From assembly GCA_022730285.1 (NCBI GenBank), contig DZCQ01000001.1:1-26859 (forward strand): 26,859 nucleotides of DNA, in the 5' to 3' direction. This document shows, one piece after another, positions 1 through 8,478 of this stretch (the stretch's first letter is position 1; every line of letters begins with the position of its first letter). Both the position numbers and the translations under genes were made by a program. The notes beneath the pieces are model-generated. The model was given only the letters and a program-made list of their open reading frames with translations. It was not told where the DNA came from and made no database searches. Source of the stretch: Flavobacterium psychrophilum. GTDB lineage: Bacteria > Bacteroidota > Bacteroidia > Flavobacteriales > Flavobacteriaceae.

Positions 1-103
1 TTTTAATTATTTAAATTTATTTTAACCTTTGAATTTACAACTTTAAAACTTTCCTTTCGACTTATTATATAATGTAGGAACTGGTAAAATATAAAAAAGC
101 AAG

Positions 104-1666
104 TTATTTGGCAATATTTACAGCTCTTGTTTCTCTAATAACGGTTACTTTTACTTGCCCTGGATAAGTCATTTCAGTTTGAATTTTTTGAGAAATCTCA
201 AACGACAAGTTGGAGGCATTGTCATCGGATACTTTTTCACTTTCCACAATTACCCGAAGTTCTCTACCAGCTTGTATTGCATAAGCACTTTTCACACCAG
301 AAAATCCATAAGCTACTTCTTCTAAGTCTTTTAATCTTTGTATATAAGAGTCTAATACTTGGCGTCTTGCACCTGGTCTTGCACCAGAAATAGCATCGCA
401 AACTTGAATAATAGGAGATAATAGAGATTTCATTTCAATTTCGTCATGGTGAGCTCCAATCGCGTTACAAACTTCTTCTTTTTCACCGTATTTTTCTGCC
501 CATTGCATTCCTAGTAAAGCGTGTGGCAAATCGCTTTCGGCATCAGGAACTTTTCCAATATCGTGAAGTAAACCAGCTCTTTTTGCAAGTTTTACATTCA
601 ATCCCAGTTCTGCCGCCATAATACCACAAAGTTTGGCTACTTCTCTGGAGTGTTGTAGTAAATTCTGTCCATAGGAAGAGCGATATTTCATTCTTCCAAC
701 AACTTTGATTAATTCTGGGTGTAATCCATGAATGCCTAAATCTATTACGGTGCGTTTTCCTACCTCTGCAATTTCGTCGTCTATTTGTTTGGTTGTTTTT
801 GCAACTACTTCTTCAATTCTTGCTGGGTGAATACGTCCGTCTGTTACTAATTTATGTAGGGATAAACGTGCAATTTCTCTTCGTACAGGGTCAAAACAAG
901 ACAAAATTATTGCTTCTGGAGTATCATCTACAATAATTTCTACGCCAGTTGCTGCCTCAATGGCTCTAATATTACGCCCTTCTCTACCTATAATTCTTCC
1001 TTTTACATCGTCTGATTCTATGTTAAAAACAGAAACGCAATTTTCAACCGCTTCTTCCGTTCCTACTCTTTGTATGGTGTTAATTATTATTTTTTTTGCT
1101 TCTTGCTGTGCAGTTAATTTAGCATCTTCAATGGTTTCTTGAATATGTGCCATTGCTTTGGTTTTTGCTTCTGCCTTTAGGCTTTCTACTAATTGATTTT
1201 TAGCATCTTCGGCAGATAAACCTGAAATGACTTCTAGTTGTTCCACTTGACTTTTGTGCATTTTTTCTGCCTCTTGAAGTTTTTTGTCTAAAGTTTCAAT
1301 TTTGGTAGTATATTCTAGACTTTTAGCTTCAAAATCGTCGTTTATTTTTTTTGCTTTAGATAGCTCGTTAGAAACCTGAGATTCTTTGTCTCTTACTCTT
1401 TTTTCAACTTCGGTAACTTTGCGATCACGTCCTAAAATAACTTGTTCATGTTCGGATTTAAGCTCAATAAACTTTTCTTTTGCTTGTAAAATTTTATCTT
1501 TCTTAATGTTTTCACCTTCTAGATTTGCGTCTTTTAGGATAGATGCAGCTTCTTTTTTTGCGTTTTTTACTAAGTTTGATAAGTTACTTTTTTCTATAAA
1601 TTTTGCAATTGCAAATCCGCCGCCAATTCCTGCAATTGCAGAGATAATTATTGTGATAATGTCCAT
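104..1666 (-). CDS. rny: Ribonuclease Y
   Basis: Membrane-anchored endoribonuclease that starts mRNA decay. The 520-residue protein has the family order: one N-terminal membrane helix (about residues 3-23, with the Gly-rich segment AGIGGG), a long charged coiled coil (about 30-205), a KH RNA-binding domain with the [10 protein letters not shown] loop at 223-232, and an HD phosphohydrolase domain with H339, the H368-D369 pair in LLHDIGK, and AHHDE near 405-409. The length is normal for the family. It is the last gene of a minus-strand group after the coiled-coil gene, zapA and the 6S RNA candidate. I see no TAnnTTTG box in the 24 bases between its ATG and the end of the RNA gene, so read-through from upstream is a reasonable inference. 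Identification is very secure. Confidence 0.97.
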   Translation of the reverse strand: MDIITIIISAIAGIGGGFAIAKFIEKSNLSNLVKNAKKEAASILKDANLEGENIKKDKILQAKEKFIELKSEHEQVILGRDRKVTEVEKRVRDKESQVSNELSKAKKINDDFEAKSLEYTTKIETLDKKLQEAEKMHKSQVEQLEVISGLSAEDAKNQLVESLKAEAKTKAMAHIQETIEDAKLTAQQEAKKIIINTIQRVGTEEAVENCVSVFNIESDDVKGRIIGREGRNIRAIEAATGVEIIVDDTPEAIILSCFDPVRREIARLSLHKLVTDGRIHPARIEEVVAKTTKQIDDEIAEVGKRTVIDLGIHGLHPELIKVVGRMKYRSSYGQNLLQHSREVAKLCGIMAAELGLNVKLAKRAGLLHDIGKVPDAESDLPHALLGMQWAEKYGEKEEVCNAIGAHHDEIEMKSLLSPIIQVCDAISGARPGARRQVLDSYIQRLKDLEEVAYGFSGVKSAYAIQAGRELRVIVESEKVSDDNASNLSFEISQKIQTEMTYPGQVKVTVIRETRAVNIAK

Positions 1667-1689
1667 AATTTTGTATTTGTGTTTGTATA

Positions 1690-1850
1690 AAAAAACCTAC
1701 ATTAGAAAGATTGTATAAACTCGGCGTTACAAGTTTTGAGCTAACTCGATGTTCAAGCTTTCTGCAGAAGCAGACGTGCTATAGTAACGAAGATTTACTC
1801 ACTTTAATTTGTTAGTGTTGAGTTTATCAAATAAGTACTAATGTAGGTAG
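1690..1850 (-). ncRNA. ssrS: 6S RNA candidate (6S-Flavo type)
   Basis: This 209-base gap between zapA and rny has no ORF but strong dyad symmetry. The outermost arms, 1695-1705 and 1838-1848, are perfectly complementary over 11 bp (ACCTACATTAG). A second 8-bp stem pairs 1715-1722 with 1820-1827, extended by TTG/CAA past a one-base bulge. Between them lies a long, mostly unpaired-looking middle of about 95 bases. A closed rod with a large internal region is the 6S architecture, and 6S RNA is known to sit next to zapA in many bacteria; a flavobacterial class (6S-Flavo) is described. On the minus strand the closing stem runs into a T tract, consistent with termination. The likely role is to bind sigma-A RNA polymerase and mimic an open promoter. 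The ends are approximate. Confidence 0.85.
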
Positions 1851-1879
1851 TATTTTTAGTTTATGTAAAGAACGTGTTA

Positions 1880-2170
1880 TTAATCTAGATATTTGCTTAA
1901 TAAATCATTTAATTTTTCGAGTTTTTGTTTTGTAGTATCTTCTAGCATTATTTTGTTTAATTGCTTTTGTTCTACTTGGGAGGCAAACTGTAAAGCACAC
2001 ATAGCTAAAACATCTTGTTTGTCTCGTACTGCATAATCTTGTTCAAACTGTTTTATCATTATATCTATTTTTTTTGAAGCACTTCTCAGTCCTTCTTCTT
2101 GATTTGCATCTACCGTTAAGGGGTAAATTCTGTCTGCTATAGATATTTTTATTTTTAGTTTTTCCGTCAT
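1880..2170 (-). CDS. zapA: Cell division protein ZapA
   Basis: Small cytoplasmic FtsZ-associated protein that bundles FtsZ filaments and stabilises the Z ring. The 96 residues have the ZapA layout: an N-terminal beta-rich head with the conserved IADRIYPL stretch (about 11-18), the EEGLRSASKKID segment where the family has its 'E..LR.AA..ID' helix, then a C-terminal coiled coil ending in a Lys/Leu-rich helix. The length is typical. It follows the upstream coiled-coil gene by 7 bases, which indicates co-transcription and perhaps joint work at the septum. It is followed by the 6S RNA candidate, a neighbourhood also known in proteobacteria. The ATG at 2168-2170 is the only sensible start. Confidence 0.93.
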   Translation of the reverse strand: MTEKLKIKISIADRIYPLTVDANQEEGLRSASKKIDIMIKQFEQDYAVRDKQDVLAMCALQFASQVEQKQLNKIMLEDTTKQKLEKLNDLLSKYLD

Positions 2171-2177
2171 ATTCTTT

Positions 2178-2483
2178 CTAATCCGAAAGTTGTGCTATAC
2201 AGTATTCTATATCTCTAATTAATGAATTTATTTTTAGCTTTGTATCTCGTTTGTATTCGTCACTACCTAGTAATGAGTTGGTTGTTTTTATGGCTTCAAA
2301 GTTCAATTTTAAACTGCTAATTTCATTATTCAAGGTTTCAATTGTATTGTGAGAATCTTTCATTTGACTCTTCAAAATTTTATTAACTTCTTGCAAATCT
2401 TCCATTTTTACAAGGAATTTCTGAAACTTTATTTCTAATGAATTTACAATTTCTTCTATGTTACTCATTCGGCTAACATTCAT
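2178..2483 (-). CDS. Small coiled-coil protein upstream of zapA
   Basis: A 101-residue acidic, soluble-looking protein with no signal peptide or membrane segment. Nearly all of it has heptad-like spacing of Leu/Ile/Met with charged residues (about residues 8-75), so a coiled coil is expected. No catalytic motif is visible. It is first in the minus-strand group, 7 bases before zapA. A short coiled-coil partner beside zapA suggests a division-ring accessory role analogous to ZapB, but this is inference from position and shape only. Two starts are possible: the ATG at 2483 and an in-frame ATG five codons later (2468). The predicted promoter ends 12 bases before the first, so the second would have a more usual leader. 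Confidence 0.8.
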   Translation of the reverse strand: MNVSRMSNIEEIVNSLEIKFQKFLVKMEDLQEVNKILKSQMKDSHNTIETLNNEISSLKLNFEAIKTTNSLLGSDEYKRDTKLKINSLIRDIEYCIAQLSD

Positions 2484-2495
2484 TACATATCGCTA

Positions 2496-2526
2496 CAAAG
2501 TTAGTATTACTTATTAAGTAATGCAA
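2496..2526 (-). promoter_or_regulatory. Bacteroidetes-type promoter for the coiled-coil/zapA group
   Basis: On the minus strand, TAACTTTG (2496-2503) matches the -7 consensus TAnnTTTG exactly. A TTG (2524-2526) stands 20 bases upstream, the spacing expected for the -33 element. Transcription should start near 2490. Confidence 0.75.
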
Positions 2527-2597
2527 TAATTTTTTTAAAAATATTCTTAAAAAAACTTTTTTTTGCACAACTTTGTGTGTTTGTTATGTTAATTTTG

Positions 2598-2627
2598 TTG
2601 TTTTAAGGACTAATTTTAGTATCTTGG
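2598..2627 (+). promoter_or_regulatory. Promoter for the M23 peptidase gene
   Basis: TTG (2598-2600), a 19-base spacer, then TATCTTGG (2620-2627), one base off TAnnTTTG. The box ends 14 bases before the ATG at 2642, which supports that start over the upstream ATG at 2573, since the latter precedes the promoter. Confidence 0.6.
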
Positions 2628-2641
2628 CACAAATATTTTTT

Positions 2642-4333
2642 ATGAGATTTGCCTATTTATTTTTGTTCTTATTTCAATTTGTAGATGCACAGCAAGATTA
2701 TCCTCAAGATTACTTTCGATTGCCCTTAAATATTCCAATTTCAATAGCAGGTTCCTTTGGTGAATTGCGTCCTAATCATTTTCATTCAGGAATAGATTTT
2801 AGAACACAAAAAAAAGAAGGATTGCCAGTTTTTGCTGTTGCCGATGGCTATATTTCTCGAATTAAAATAGGGATTGGAGGCTACGGAAAGGCAATTTATA
2901 TTTCGCACCCTAATGGTTATACCACAGTTTATGGGCATTTGCAACATGGCAATAAATTAATTGAAGATTTTATTAAAAAGCAACAATACAAGGAGAAATC
3001 TTATGAGGTGGAAATTTTTCTAACACCACAAGATTTAGTTGTTTCAAAATCAGATACCATTGCTTTTTCTGGAAATACTGGAAGCTCTGGTGGTCCGCAT
3101 TTGCATTTTGAAATAAGAAATACGGCAACTGAAAAAATTATTAATCCGTTGTTGTTTGGTTATGATAAATTTTTTCTAGACACGAAATCTCCTCAAATTA
3201 ATGGTGTTTTAGCATATCCGATCACTAATTTTTCTATTGTAAATGGTTCTTATACTCCTGTTTTTTTAAATATTTCCTTGCAAGAAGATGGTTCTTATCT
3301 TGCGGATAAGGTGGTTGCTTCTGGCACAATTGGTTTTGCAGTGAATGCTTATGATACAAGCGATTATAATTATGGAAAAAACGGGTTGTATGCTGCCGAA
3401 GTTACCTTAAACGGTTTGCCTTATTTTAATTATAAATTGGATAGTTTTAGTTTTGAGGAAACTAAATTCATTAACACTTTTATAGATTATGAACGTTATG
3501 TATCACAAAACCAGAGATTTCAAAAACTTTTTGTAGGGGATTTTTACCCTGAAAACATTATAAAATTTAAAAATAATAATGGTTTAGTCTCTGTTACAAA
3601 TAATTTTATAATGAATTATAAAATAGTTTTAAAAGATTTTAATAACAACGAAACTGCCATAACTATTCCTGTTTCTTATGGAATTTTGCCAATCTCGTCT
3701 ATAAATACTCCAAAAGTAGACTCATATTATTTAAAATCTAAAATAGAAAATACCTATACCAAAGAAAATGTAACCGTATTTTTTCCAGAGAATACTTTTT
3801 ATAAAGATTTTTCGTTATATTTTGATGTAAAAAAGGATACTTTAAATTTATACAACAAAACGATAGCAGTTAATAACCCATTTACAATTACGTTTGATGT
3901 TTCTAAATATCCTTTAAAAAATATAGACAAAATGTTTATTGCTAACAAAGATAAATCTAGAATAGAGTATAACAAAACTTTTAAAAAAGATGCTAATTGG
4001 AGCATTAAAACTAAAAAAATGTCTAACTTTTTCATTCACCAAGACACAATTGCACCTAAAATATACAAACCAAATTTTAAAAACGGTACAAATTTGAATG
4101 CAAAAGATTATTTAACCATTCATATTTCAGACAATCTTTCTGGAATTAATACTTACAATGCTTTTTTAAATAACGAGTGGATTTTGATGGAGTATGAATA
4201 TAAAGAAAAATTACTGAAGCATAATTTGCTAGACGAAATTTATAAAGATGGGGAGAATGTGTTTAAATTAATAGTTACCGATAATTTAGGAAATAGTACT
4301 ACCTTTGAATCTAATTTTACTAAAAACAAATAA
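2642..4333 (+). CDS. M23 (LytM-type) metallopeptidase, exported
   Basis: Predicted exported zinc peptidase of the M23 family, which cuts peptide cross-links in peptidoglycan. With the start at 2642 the protein has 563 residues and a short signal peptide (MRFAYLFLFLFQFVDAQ). The M23 fold follows at once: H48 and D52 in HFHSGID, H99 in YGHL, and H153/H155 in GPHLHFEI, so all metal and catalytic positions are present. A longer than usual insert separates H99 from H153. The remaining ~390 residues are beta-rich and unrecognised, ending with an Ig-like-looking stretch (ISDNLSGI...VTDNLGN). An upstream in-frame ATG at 2573 lies before the predicted promoter and would bury the signal peptide, so it was not used. 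The TonB receptor gene begins 7 bases after its stop, implying an operon. Confidence 0.9.
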   Translation: MRFAYLFLFLFQFVDAQQDYPQDYFRLPLNIPISIAGSFGELRPNHFHSGIDFRTQKKEGLPVFAVADGYISRIKIGIGGYGKAIYISHPNGYTTVYGHLQHGNKLIEDFIKKQQYKEKSYEVEIFLTPQDLVVSKSDTIAFSGNTGSSGGPHLHFEIRNTATEKIINPLLFGYDKFFLDTKSPQINGVLAYPITNFSIVNGSYTPVFLNISLQEDGSYLADKVVASGTIGFAVNAYDTSDYNYGKNGLYAAEVTLNGLPYFNYKLDSFSFEETKFINTFIDYERYVSQNQRFQKLFVGDFYPENIIKFKNNNGLVSVTNNFIMNYKIVLKDFNNNETAITIPVSYGILPISSINTPKVDSYYLKSKIENTYTKENVTVFFPENTFYKDFSLYFDVKKDTLNLYNKTIAVNNPFTITFDVSKYPLKNIDKMFIANKDKSRIEYNKTFKKDANWSIKTKKMSNFFIHQDTIAPKIYKPNFKNGTNLNAKDYLTIHISDNLSGINTYNAFLNNEWILMEYEYKEKLLKHNLLDEIYKDGENVFKLIVTDNLGNSTTFESNFTKNK

Positions 4334-4340
4334 TCTACTT

Positions 4341-6797
4341 TTGAAGCATATTTTTATCATACTTATATTAATAACTTTCCAACTTGCATTTACACAAACT
4401 GCAAGAGTTAAGGGAATAGTTTTAAACGAAGACAATCAACCGATAGAGGGAGTAAATGTTGTGTTTCAAGGTAGCAAAACTACAACAAATAATGCAGGTT
4501 TTTATCTCTTAGTAATTCCTGCAAATGTAAAATCGAATCTTAAACTAACACATATTTCTTTTAAAAGTGCTGTAATAGGGTTGGAATTAAAGCCCAATGA
4601 AGATTATGAGCTAAATCTTGTTTTAAATAGCAATGTGGAGCAAATAGGAGAAGTAGTAATAAGCAATAATAATAGAAAACAGGTGGAAGGAATTACCAGC
4701 ATTTCCCCAAAAGTAATTCGGCTAATTCCTGGAGCAAATGCGGGTGTCGAAAATATTTTAAAAACACTTCCTGGGGTTTATTCCAATAACGAATTAAGCA
4801 CGCAGTATGCCGTTAGAGGAGGGAATTATGACGAGAATTTAGTTTATGTAAATGAAATTGAAGTATATAGGCCTTTTTTAATCAGATCTGGACAACAAGA
4901 AGGACTTAGCTTTACCAATACTGCTTTAGTACAAAATGTCGATTTTTCTGCAGGTGGTTTTCAAGCAAAATACGGAGATAAATTATCCTCAGTTTTAGAT
5001 ATTACATACCGCAGACCTACTAAATTTGGAGCTTCGCTGGAAGCTAGTTTTCTTGGAGGTGGAATAGCTGTTGAAAATGCTTCTAAAAACCAAAAATGGT
5101 CATCTATTTCAGGAATTAGATACAGAGACAATTCGTTACTTGTTAAAAGTCAGGATATAGAAACCAATTACAAAGCACCTTTTTTAGACGTACAAAGCTA
5201 TATCACTTTTACGCCAAATACCAAGTGGCAGTTTGGTTTTCTTGGTAATATTTCTCAAAACAAATACAATTACAAGCCACTTACACGTCAAACTAATTTT
5301 GGCTCTTTATCAGAACCTATCGCTTTATTAGTGGAGTATAACGGCGAAGAAAAAGACAAATATAACACCGTTTTTGGAGCATTTAAAAGTACTTATACTA
5401 TAAATGAGAATGCAAATGTAAAGTTAATTACTTCAGTTTACCATACTACAGAGCAGGAATATTTTGATATTTTAGCACAGTATAAACTTGGAGAAGTCGA
5501 TTCTAATTTAGGTTCCGATAATTTTGGTGGTGTAACTTTTTCGCAAGCAATTGGCTCGCAATTAACACATGCTAGAAATGATTTAGATGCATTAATCGCA
5601 AATGTTGAATTAAAAGGATTTTATGCTAAAAATAAAAACCAAATAGAATGGGGAATTAAATACACTAGAGAAAATATTCGTGACAGAATTGTAGAATGGG
5701 AGGTTATCGATTCTGCTGGTTTTTCTGTCAATCCACCTTTAGTTTTGCCTAAAAATGATCAGCCATATAACCCGTATTATGGGCCATTAGTACCTTATCA
5801 AAGTGTTAGGGCTACAAATTATGTAACTATTAATAGAATTTCTGGTTACGCTCAATGGAATAAACGATTCCAATGGAATAATACAGATGTTTTTACTAAT
5901 ATTGGAGTTCGTGCACAACAGTGGAACGTGCAAGATGAAATCACGAATGCTAAAAATCAAATAACTATTAGCCCCAGAGCACAACTGGCCCTGAAGCCAA
6001 ATTGGAAAAAAGACATGCTTTTTAGAATTTCGGGTGGTTTATACCATCAACCACCATTTTATAAAGAGCTAAGAGCCCAAGATGGCAAAGTTCTACCAGA
6101 TGTAAAAGCACAACAATCTGTTCATATAGTTTTAGGTAACGATTATAGTTTTAAATTATGGAACAGACCATTTAAGCTAGTTTCAGAAGCTTATTATAAA
6201 TTTCTTACCAATGTAAATGCCTATACACTAGAGAATGTACGAATTAGATATGAAGCAAATAATAATGCAACTGCTTACGCACAAGGACTCGATGTTCGTT
6301 TAAATGGCGAATTTGTTCCAGGAACCGAATCGTGGTTCAGTTTTGGGTATCTAAAAACAGAAGAAAATATAAATAATAGAGGCTATATTGCAAGACCTAC
6401 AGACCAACGCTTAAAATTTGGGATACTTTTTCAAGATTATGTTCCAAATATTCCTACCTTTAAAATGTATTTGAATCTAGTTTATAATACAGGACTTCCA
6501 GGAGGTTCTCCATCATACGCAGATCCTTACGATTATCAGTTGCGTTTGCGAGATTATCGTCGTGCTGATTTAGGTTTTATGTACGTTTTTACTGATAGAA
6601 TTCGTGCAAAACAACAAGGACATTGGCTCAAAAAGTTTAAAGACTTATCTTTAGGATTAGAAATTTTTAACCTTTTTAACAACCAAAATACAATTACCAA
6701 TACTTGGGTTAGAGATGTTTATACAAAAAACCAATATGGAGTTCCTAATTACCTAACAACAAGGGTTTTTAGCCTTAAACTGAATGTTAAAATTTAA
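4341..6797 (+). CDS. TonB-dependent receptor with carboxypeptidase-like N-terminal domain
   Basis: Outer-membrane active-transport protein powered through TonB/ExbBD. From a TTG at 4341 it has 818 residues and a clean signal peptide (MKHIFIILILITFQLAFTQ). A CarboxypepD_reg-like beta-sandwich follows (about 20-105, with VKGIVLNEDNQPIEGVNVVF), then a plug (about 110-215, including VRGGNYDENLVYVNEIE and the FSAGGFQAKYGDKLSSVLDI segment), then a beta-barrel to the C terminus. An ATG at 4305 lies inside the preceding gene and would add 12 non-signal residues, so the TTG, 7 bases after the previous stop, is preferred. It lacks the SusC length and has no SusD partner here, so it is an ordinary TonB receptor of unknown substrate. 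The M23 peptidase gene upstream and the lipoprotein gene 29 bases downstream are probably co-transcribed. Confidence 0.92.
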   Translation: MKHIFIILILITFQLAFTQTARVKGIVLNEDNQPIEGVNVVFQGSKTTTNNAGFYLLVIPANVKSNLKLTHISFKSAVIGLELKPNEDYELNLVLNSNVEQIGEVVISNNNRKQVEGITSISPKVIRLIPGANAGVENILKTLPGVYSNNELSTQYAVRGGNYDENLVYVNEIEVYRPFLIRSGQQEGLSFTNTALVQNVDFSAGGFQAKYGDKLSSVLDITYRRPTKFGASLEASFLGGGIAVENASKNQKWSSISGIRYRDNSLLVKSQDIETNYKAPFLDVQSYITFTPNTKWQFGFLGNISQNKYNYKPLTRQTNFGSLSEPIALLVEYNGEEKDKYNTVFGAFKSTYTINENANVKLITSVYHTTEQEYFDILAQYKLGEVDSNLGSDNFGGVTFSQAIGSQLTHARNDLDALIANVELKGFYAKNKNQIEWGIKYTRENIRDRIVEWEVIDSAGFSVNPPLVLPKNDQPYNPYYGPLVPYQSVRATNYVTINRISGYAQWNKRFQWNNTDVFTNIGVRAQQWNVQDEITNAKNQITISPRAQLALKPNWKKDMLFRISGGLYHQPPFYKELRAQDGKVLPDVKAQQSVHIVLGNDYSFKLWNRPFKLVSEAYYKFLTNVNAYTLENVRIRYEANNNATAYAQGLDVRLNGEFVPGTESWFSFGYLKTEENINNRGYIARPTDQRLKFGILFQDYVPNIPTFKMYLNLVYNTGLPGGSPSYADPYDYQLRLRDYRRADLGFMYVFTDRIRAKQQGHWLKKFKDLSLGLEIFNLFNNQNTITNTWVRDVYTKNQYGVPNYLTTRVFSLKLNVKI

Positions 6798-6826
6798 AAA
6801 AATAATCTCAATTTAATTTCTTACTA

Positions 6827-7552
6827 ATGAAAAATATAACCCTATTTATTTGTTCTTTATTTTTAGTACTAGCAATTAGTTGCAAAGAAGAGGTTACAGA
6901 AAAACCAAAAGTTAGTTACGATTCTTCAAAAGAAAAAGCGGAAATTAAAGTAGATACCACTCAAATTGCAGTAGCCGATTTGCCAATTAATTTTGAAGGT
7001 TCAAATTACCTAATTCATCCAATTGGAGATATTATTAACTATGATATAGCCTCAAAGTATGATAGTGGTTCTTCAAGAACAGATTATCAACAAAATTTTA
7101 AGGTTTCAAATTATAATGACTATCAAATAACGGGTTATTTAAAAGATTTAAAATTTCAAGAAATTGGTTCTGACTCTATCACAGCATTAGCAACAAAACC
7201 ACTAATGATTGAATCTGCAACGTATTTAAAATCGGTTTCGGATAAGTCTGGTCAAAAAATAATTGTTTATGTGCTTTCTGATACAGATTCTAATAAGGAT
7301 TTGAAAGTAGATCAAGATGACTTAAAAGCACTTTATATAAGCACAATTTCTGGATTAAAATTTACAAAATTAACATCTGATTTTGAAGAACTCTTAGATT
7401 GGAGTTTGATAGAATCTAAAAACTTACTATATTTTAGAACAGTGGAAGATACTAACAAAAATGGTAAATTTGATAAAAAAGATGCCATACATTACTACTT
7501 TGCAAATCTAAATAGCAAAAATTGGAAAGTTCAAAACTACAAACCAATTTAA
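6827..7552 (+). CDS. Lipoprotein with two EF-hand-like calcium loops
   Basis: Unrecognised 241-residue lipoprotein. The signal peptide ends in a lipobox (LAISC, Cys19), so the mature protein is anchored to a membrane, followed by a Lys/Glu-rich linker. Two 12-residue segments have the spacing of EF-hand or dockerin calcium loops: residues 154-165 (DSNKDLKVDQDD) and 208-219 (DTNKNGKFDKKD), with acidic or Asn residues at positions 1, 3, 5, 9 and 12. The surrounding sequence alternates hydrophobic and polar residues, suggesting beta strands, and does not resemble an EF-hand helix pair. It lies 29 bases after the TonB receptor gene and probably shares its transcript. Calcium binding is inferred from the motif; the function is unknown. 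Confidence 0.82.
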   Translation: MKNITLFICSLFLVLAISCKEEVTEKPKVSYDSSKEKAEIKVDTTQIAVADLPINFEGSNYLIHPIGDIINYDIASKYDSGSSRTDYQQNFKVSNYNDYQITGYLKDLKFQEIGSDSITALATKPLMIESATYLKSVSDKSGQKIIVYVLSDTDSNKDLKVDQDDLKALYISTISGLKFTKLTSDFEELLDWSLIESKNLLYFRTVEDTNKNGKFDKKDAIHYYFANLNSKNWKVQNYKPI

Positions 7553-8250
7553 ATCAAAATATCACTCTCTAAATCCGACTTTTCTATTTCAAAATCAAAT
7601 CCGAGTTTAGTAACAAGTTCGATTACTAGTTTTTTATACCAATTTTCAGATTTTGGATGAATATATATTTTTTCGATTAGTTGCTTAATGTCAATATCAA
7701 TTTTCAAACCTTCATTTATTTTTATTTCCTGATTGGATAAATCTCCAATAATTCTAATTTCACGTTCGTACTGAAAACTTTTACGTTTAAATAAAAAAGG
7801 AAAAAACATATCATCAAACGGTATATATTCTTTTTTGTAATCGATATAATTTACTTGACCGATGTATTGTTTGAAATGTTTTTCAGCCTCTAGTGCCTTT
7901 TGCAAACTCCCAATGGTAGATTGAATTGCCAAGCCTTCATTATTTTGAGTAAAAATTTGCCACATTGCAAACGATTCATATTCGTTTATATGCCAGCTAC
8001 TCACAATTACTTTTTCACGATGTGTTTTATAAAAATCTAAAAATGCAGAGTTGTTTTCTGAAAGACGTTTTATCTCTTCAAAAGTTGGCTCGCTAAATGT
8101 TCCCTCATATTGATCTTCAAACTTATCGGAACGCGACATGAAGAGTTTTTTAGAAATCAGTAAATCTAAAAATTTTGACAAATCCAAATATTTCCAAACA
8201 ACCGTTTCAGGATTTTCAGGAAGCGTAATATTTGGGTTATGGATATACAT
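7549..8250 (-). CDS. DUF2971 family protein
   Basis: A 233-residue soluble protein that I recognise as DUF2971 from its N-terminal pattern: WKYLDLSKFLDLLISKKLF, then a MSRSDKFEDQYEG block (about residues 39-51), later SSWHINEYESFAMWQIF (about 84-100) and YEREIRII near 160. The family has no settled function. No signal peptide or membrane segment is seen. It starts 2 bases after the stop of the small membrane protein gene, so it probably rides on the ABC-exporter transcript as its last gene. Its stop codon shares the TTAA at 7549-7552 with the convergent lipoprotein gene. Confidence 0.85.
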   Translation of the reverse strand: MYIHNPNITLPENPETVVWKYLDLSKFLDLLISKKLFMSRSDKFEDQYEGTFSEPTFEEIKRLSENNSAFLDFYKTHREKVIVSSWHINEYESFAMWQIFTQNNEGLAIQSTIGSLQKALEAEKHFKQYIGQVNYIDYKKEYIPFDDMFFPFLFKRKSFQYEREIRIIGDLSNQEIKINEGLKIDIDIKQLIEKIYIHPKSENWYKKLVIELVTKLGFDFEIEKSDLESDILI

Positions 8251-8252
8251 TT

Positions 8253-8477
8253 TTAAAAGCGTTTTGGAAATTTCATTGAATATTGACCTAAATAAAAAGG
8301 AATTAGTAGCCAGATTATTATATAATTTCTAAGGTATTTATCGAAAATTGCTTCGCCAAAAAAGTGTTCAACAGTAAAGTATATTATAAAGAATACGGCA
8401 AATAATAAAACTAAAAAATATTCTCTTTTCATGTTCAAATATGTTAAGTTTAAATTAAATTTTTTAAAAGCCTCCAT
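8253..8477 (-). CDS. Small membrane protein, unknown
   Basis: A short hydrophobic protein of about 74 residues with two predicted membrane segments (EYFLVLLFAVFFIIYFTVEHF and the IIIWLLIPFYL stretch) and a basic tail (KFPKRF). No family is recognised. Starts: the ATG at 8477 lies one base after the stop of the ABC exporter gene; an in-frame TTG at 8486 would overlap that gene; an ATG at 8432 (MKREYFLV...) would give a 59-residue protein starting right before the first membrane helix and is the more natural N terminus for a membrane protein. It is tightly packed between the exporter and the DUF2971 gene (2-base gap), which is the main argument that it is real. Confidence 0.6.
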   Translation of the reverse strand: MEAFKKFNLNLTYLNMKREYFLVLLFAVFFIIYFTVEHFFGEAIFDKYLRNYIIIWLLIPFYLGQYSMKFPKRF

Positions 8478-8478
8478 T

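Noticed and set aside
960..1718. Two plus-strand open frames (60 and 110 codons) opposite rny
   Set aside because: They lie antisense to a conserved gene, have no promoter or family features, and reflect the coiled-coil codon composition of rny.
1751..1790. Separate terminator hairpin within the zapA-rny gap
   Set aside because: The local pairing (for example around CTTTCTGCAGAAG) falls inside the 6S-like fold and has no T tract after it on the minus strand.
7549..8477. DUF2971 plus small membrane protein as a toxin-antitoxin or phage-defence pair
   Set aside because: No nuclease, NTPase or known defence domain is visible, and the genes sit inside a housekeeping-like envelope operon. There is too little to support the claim.
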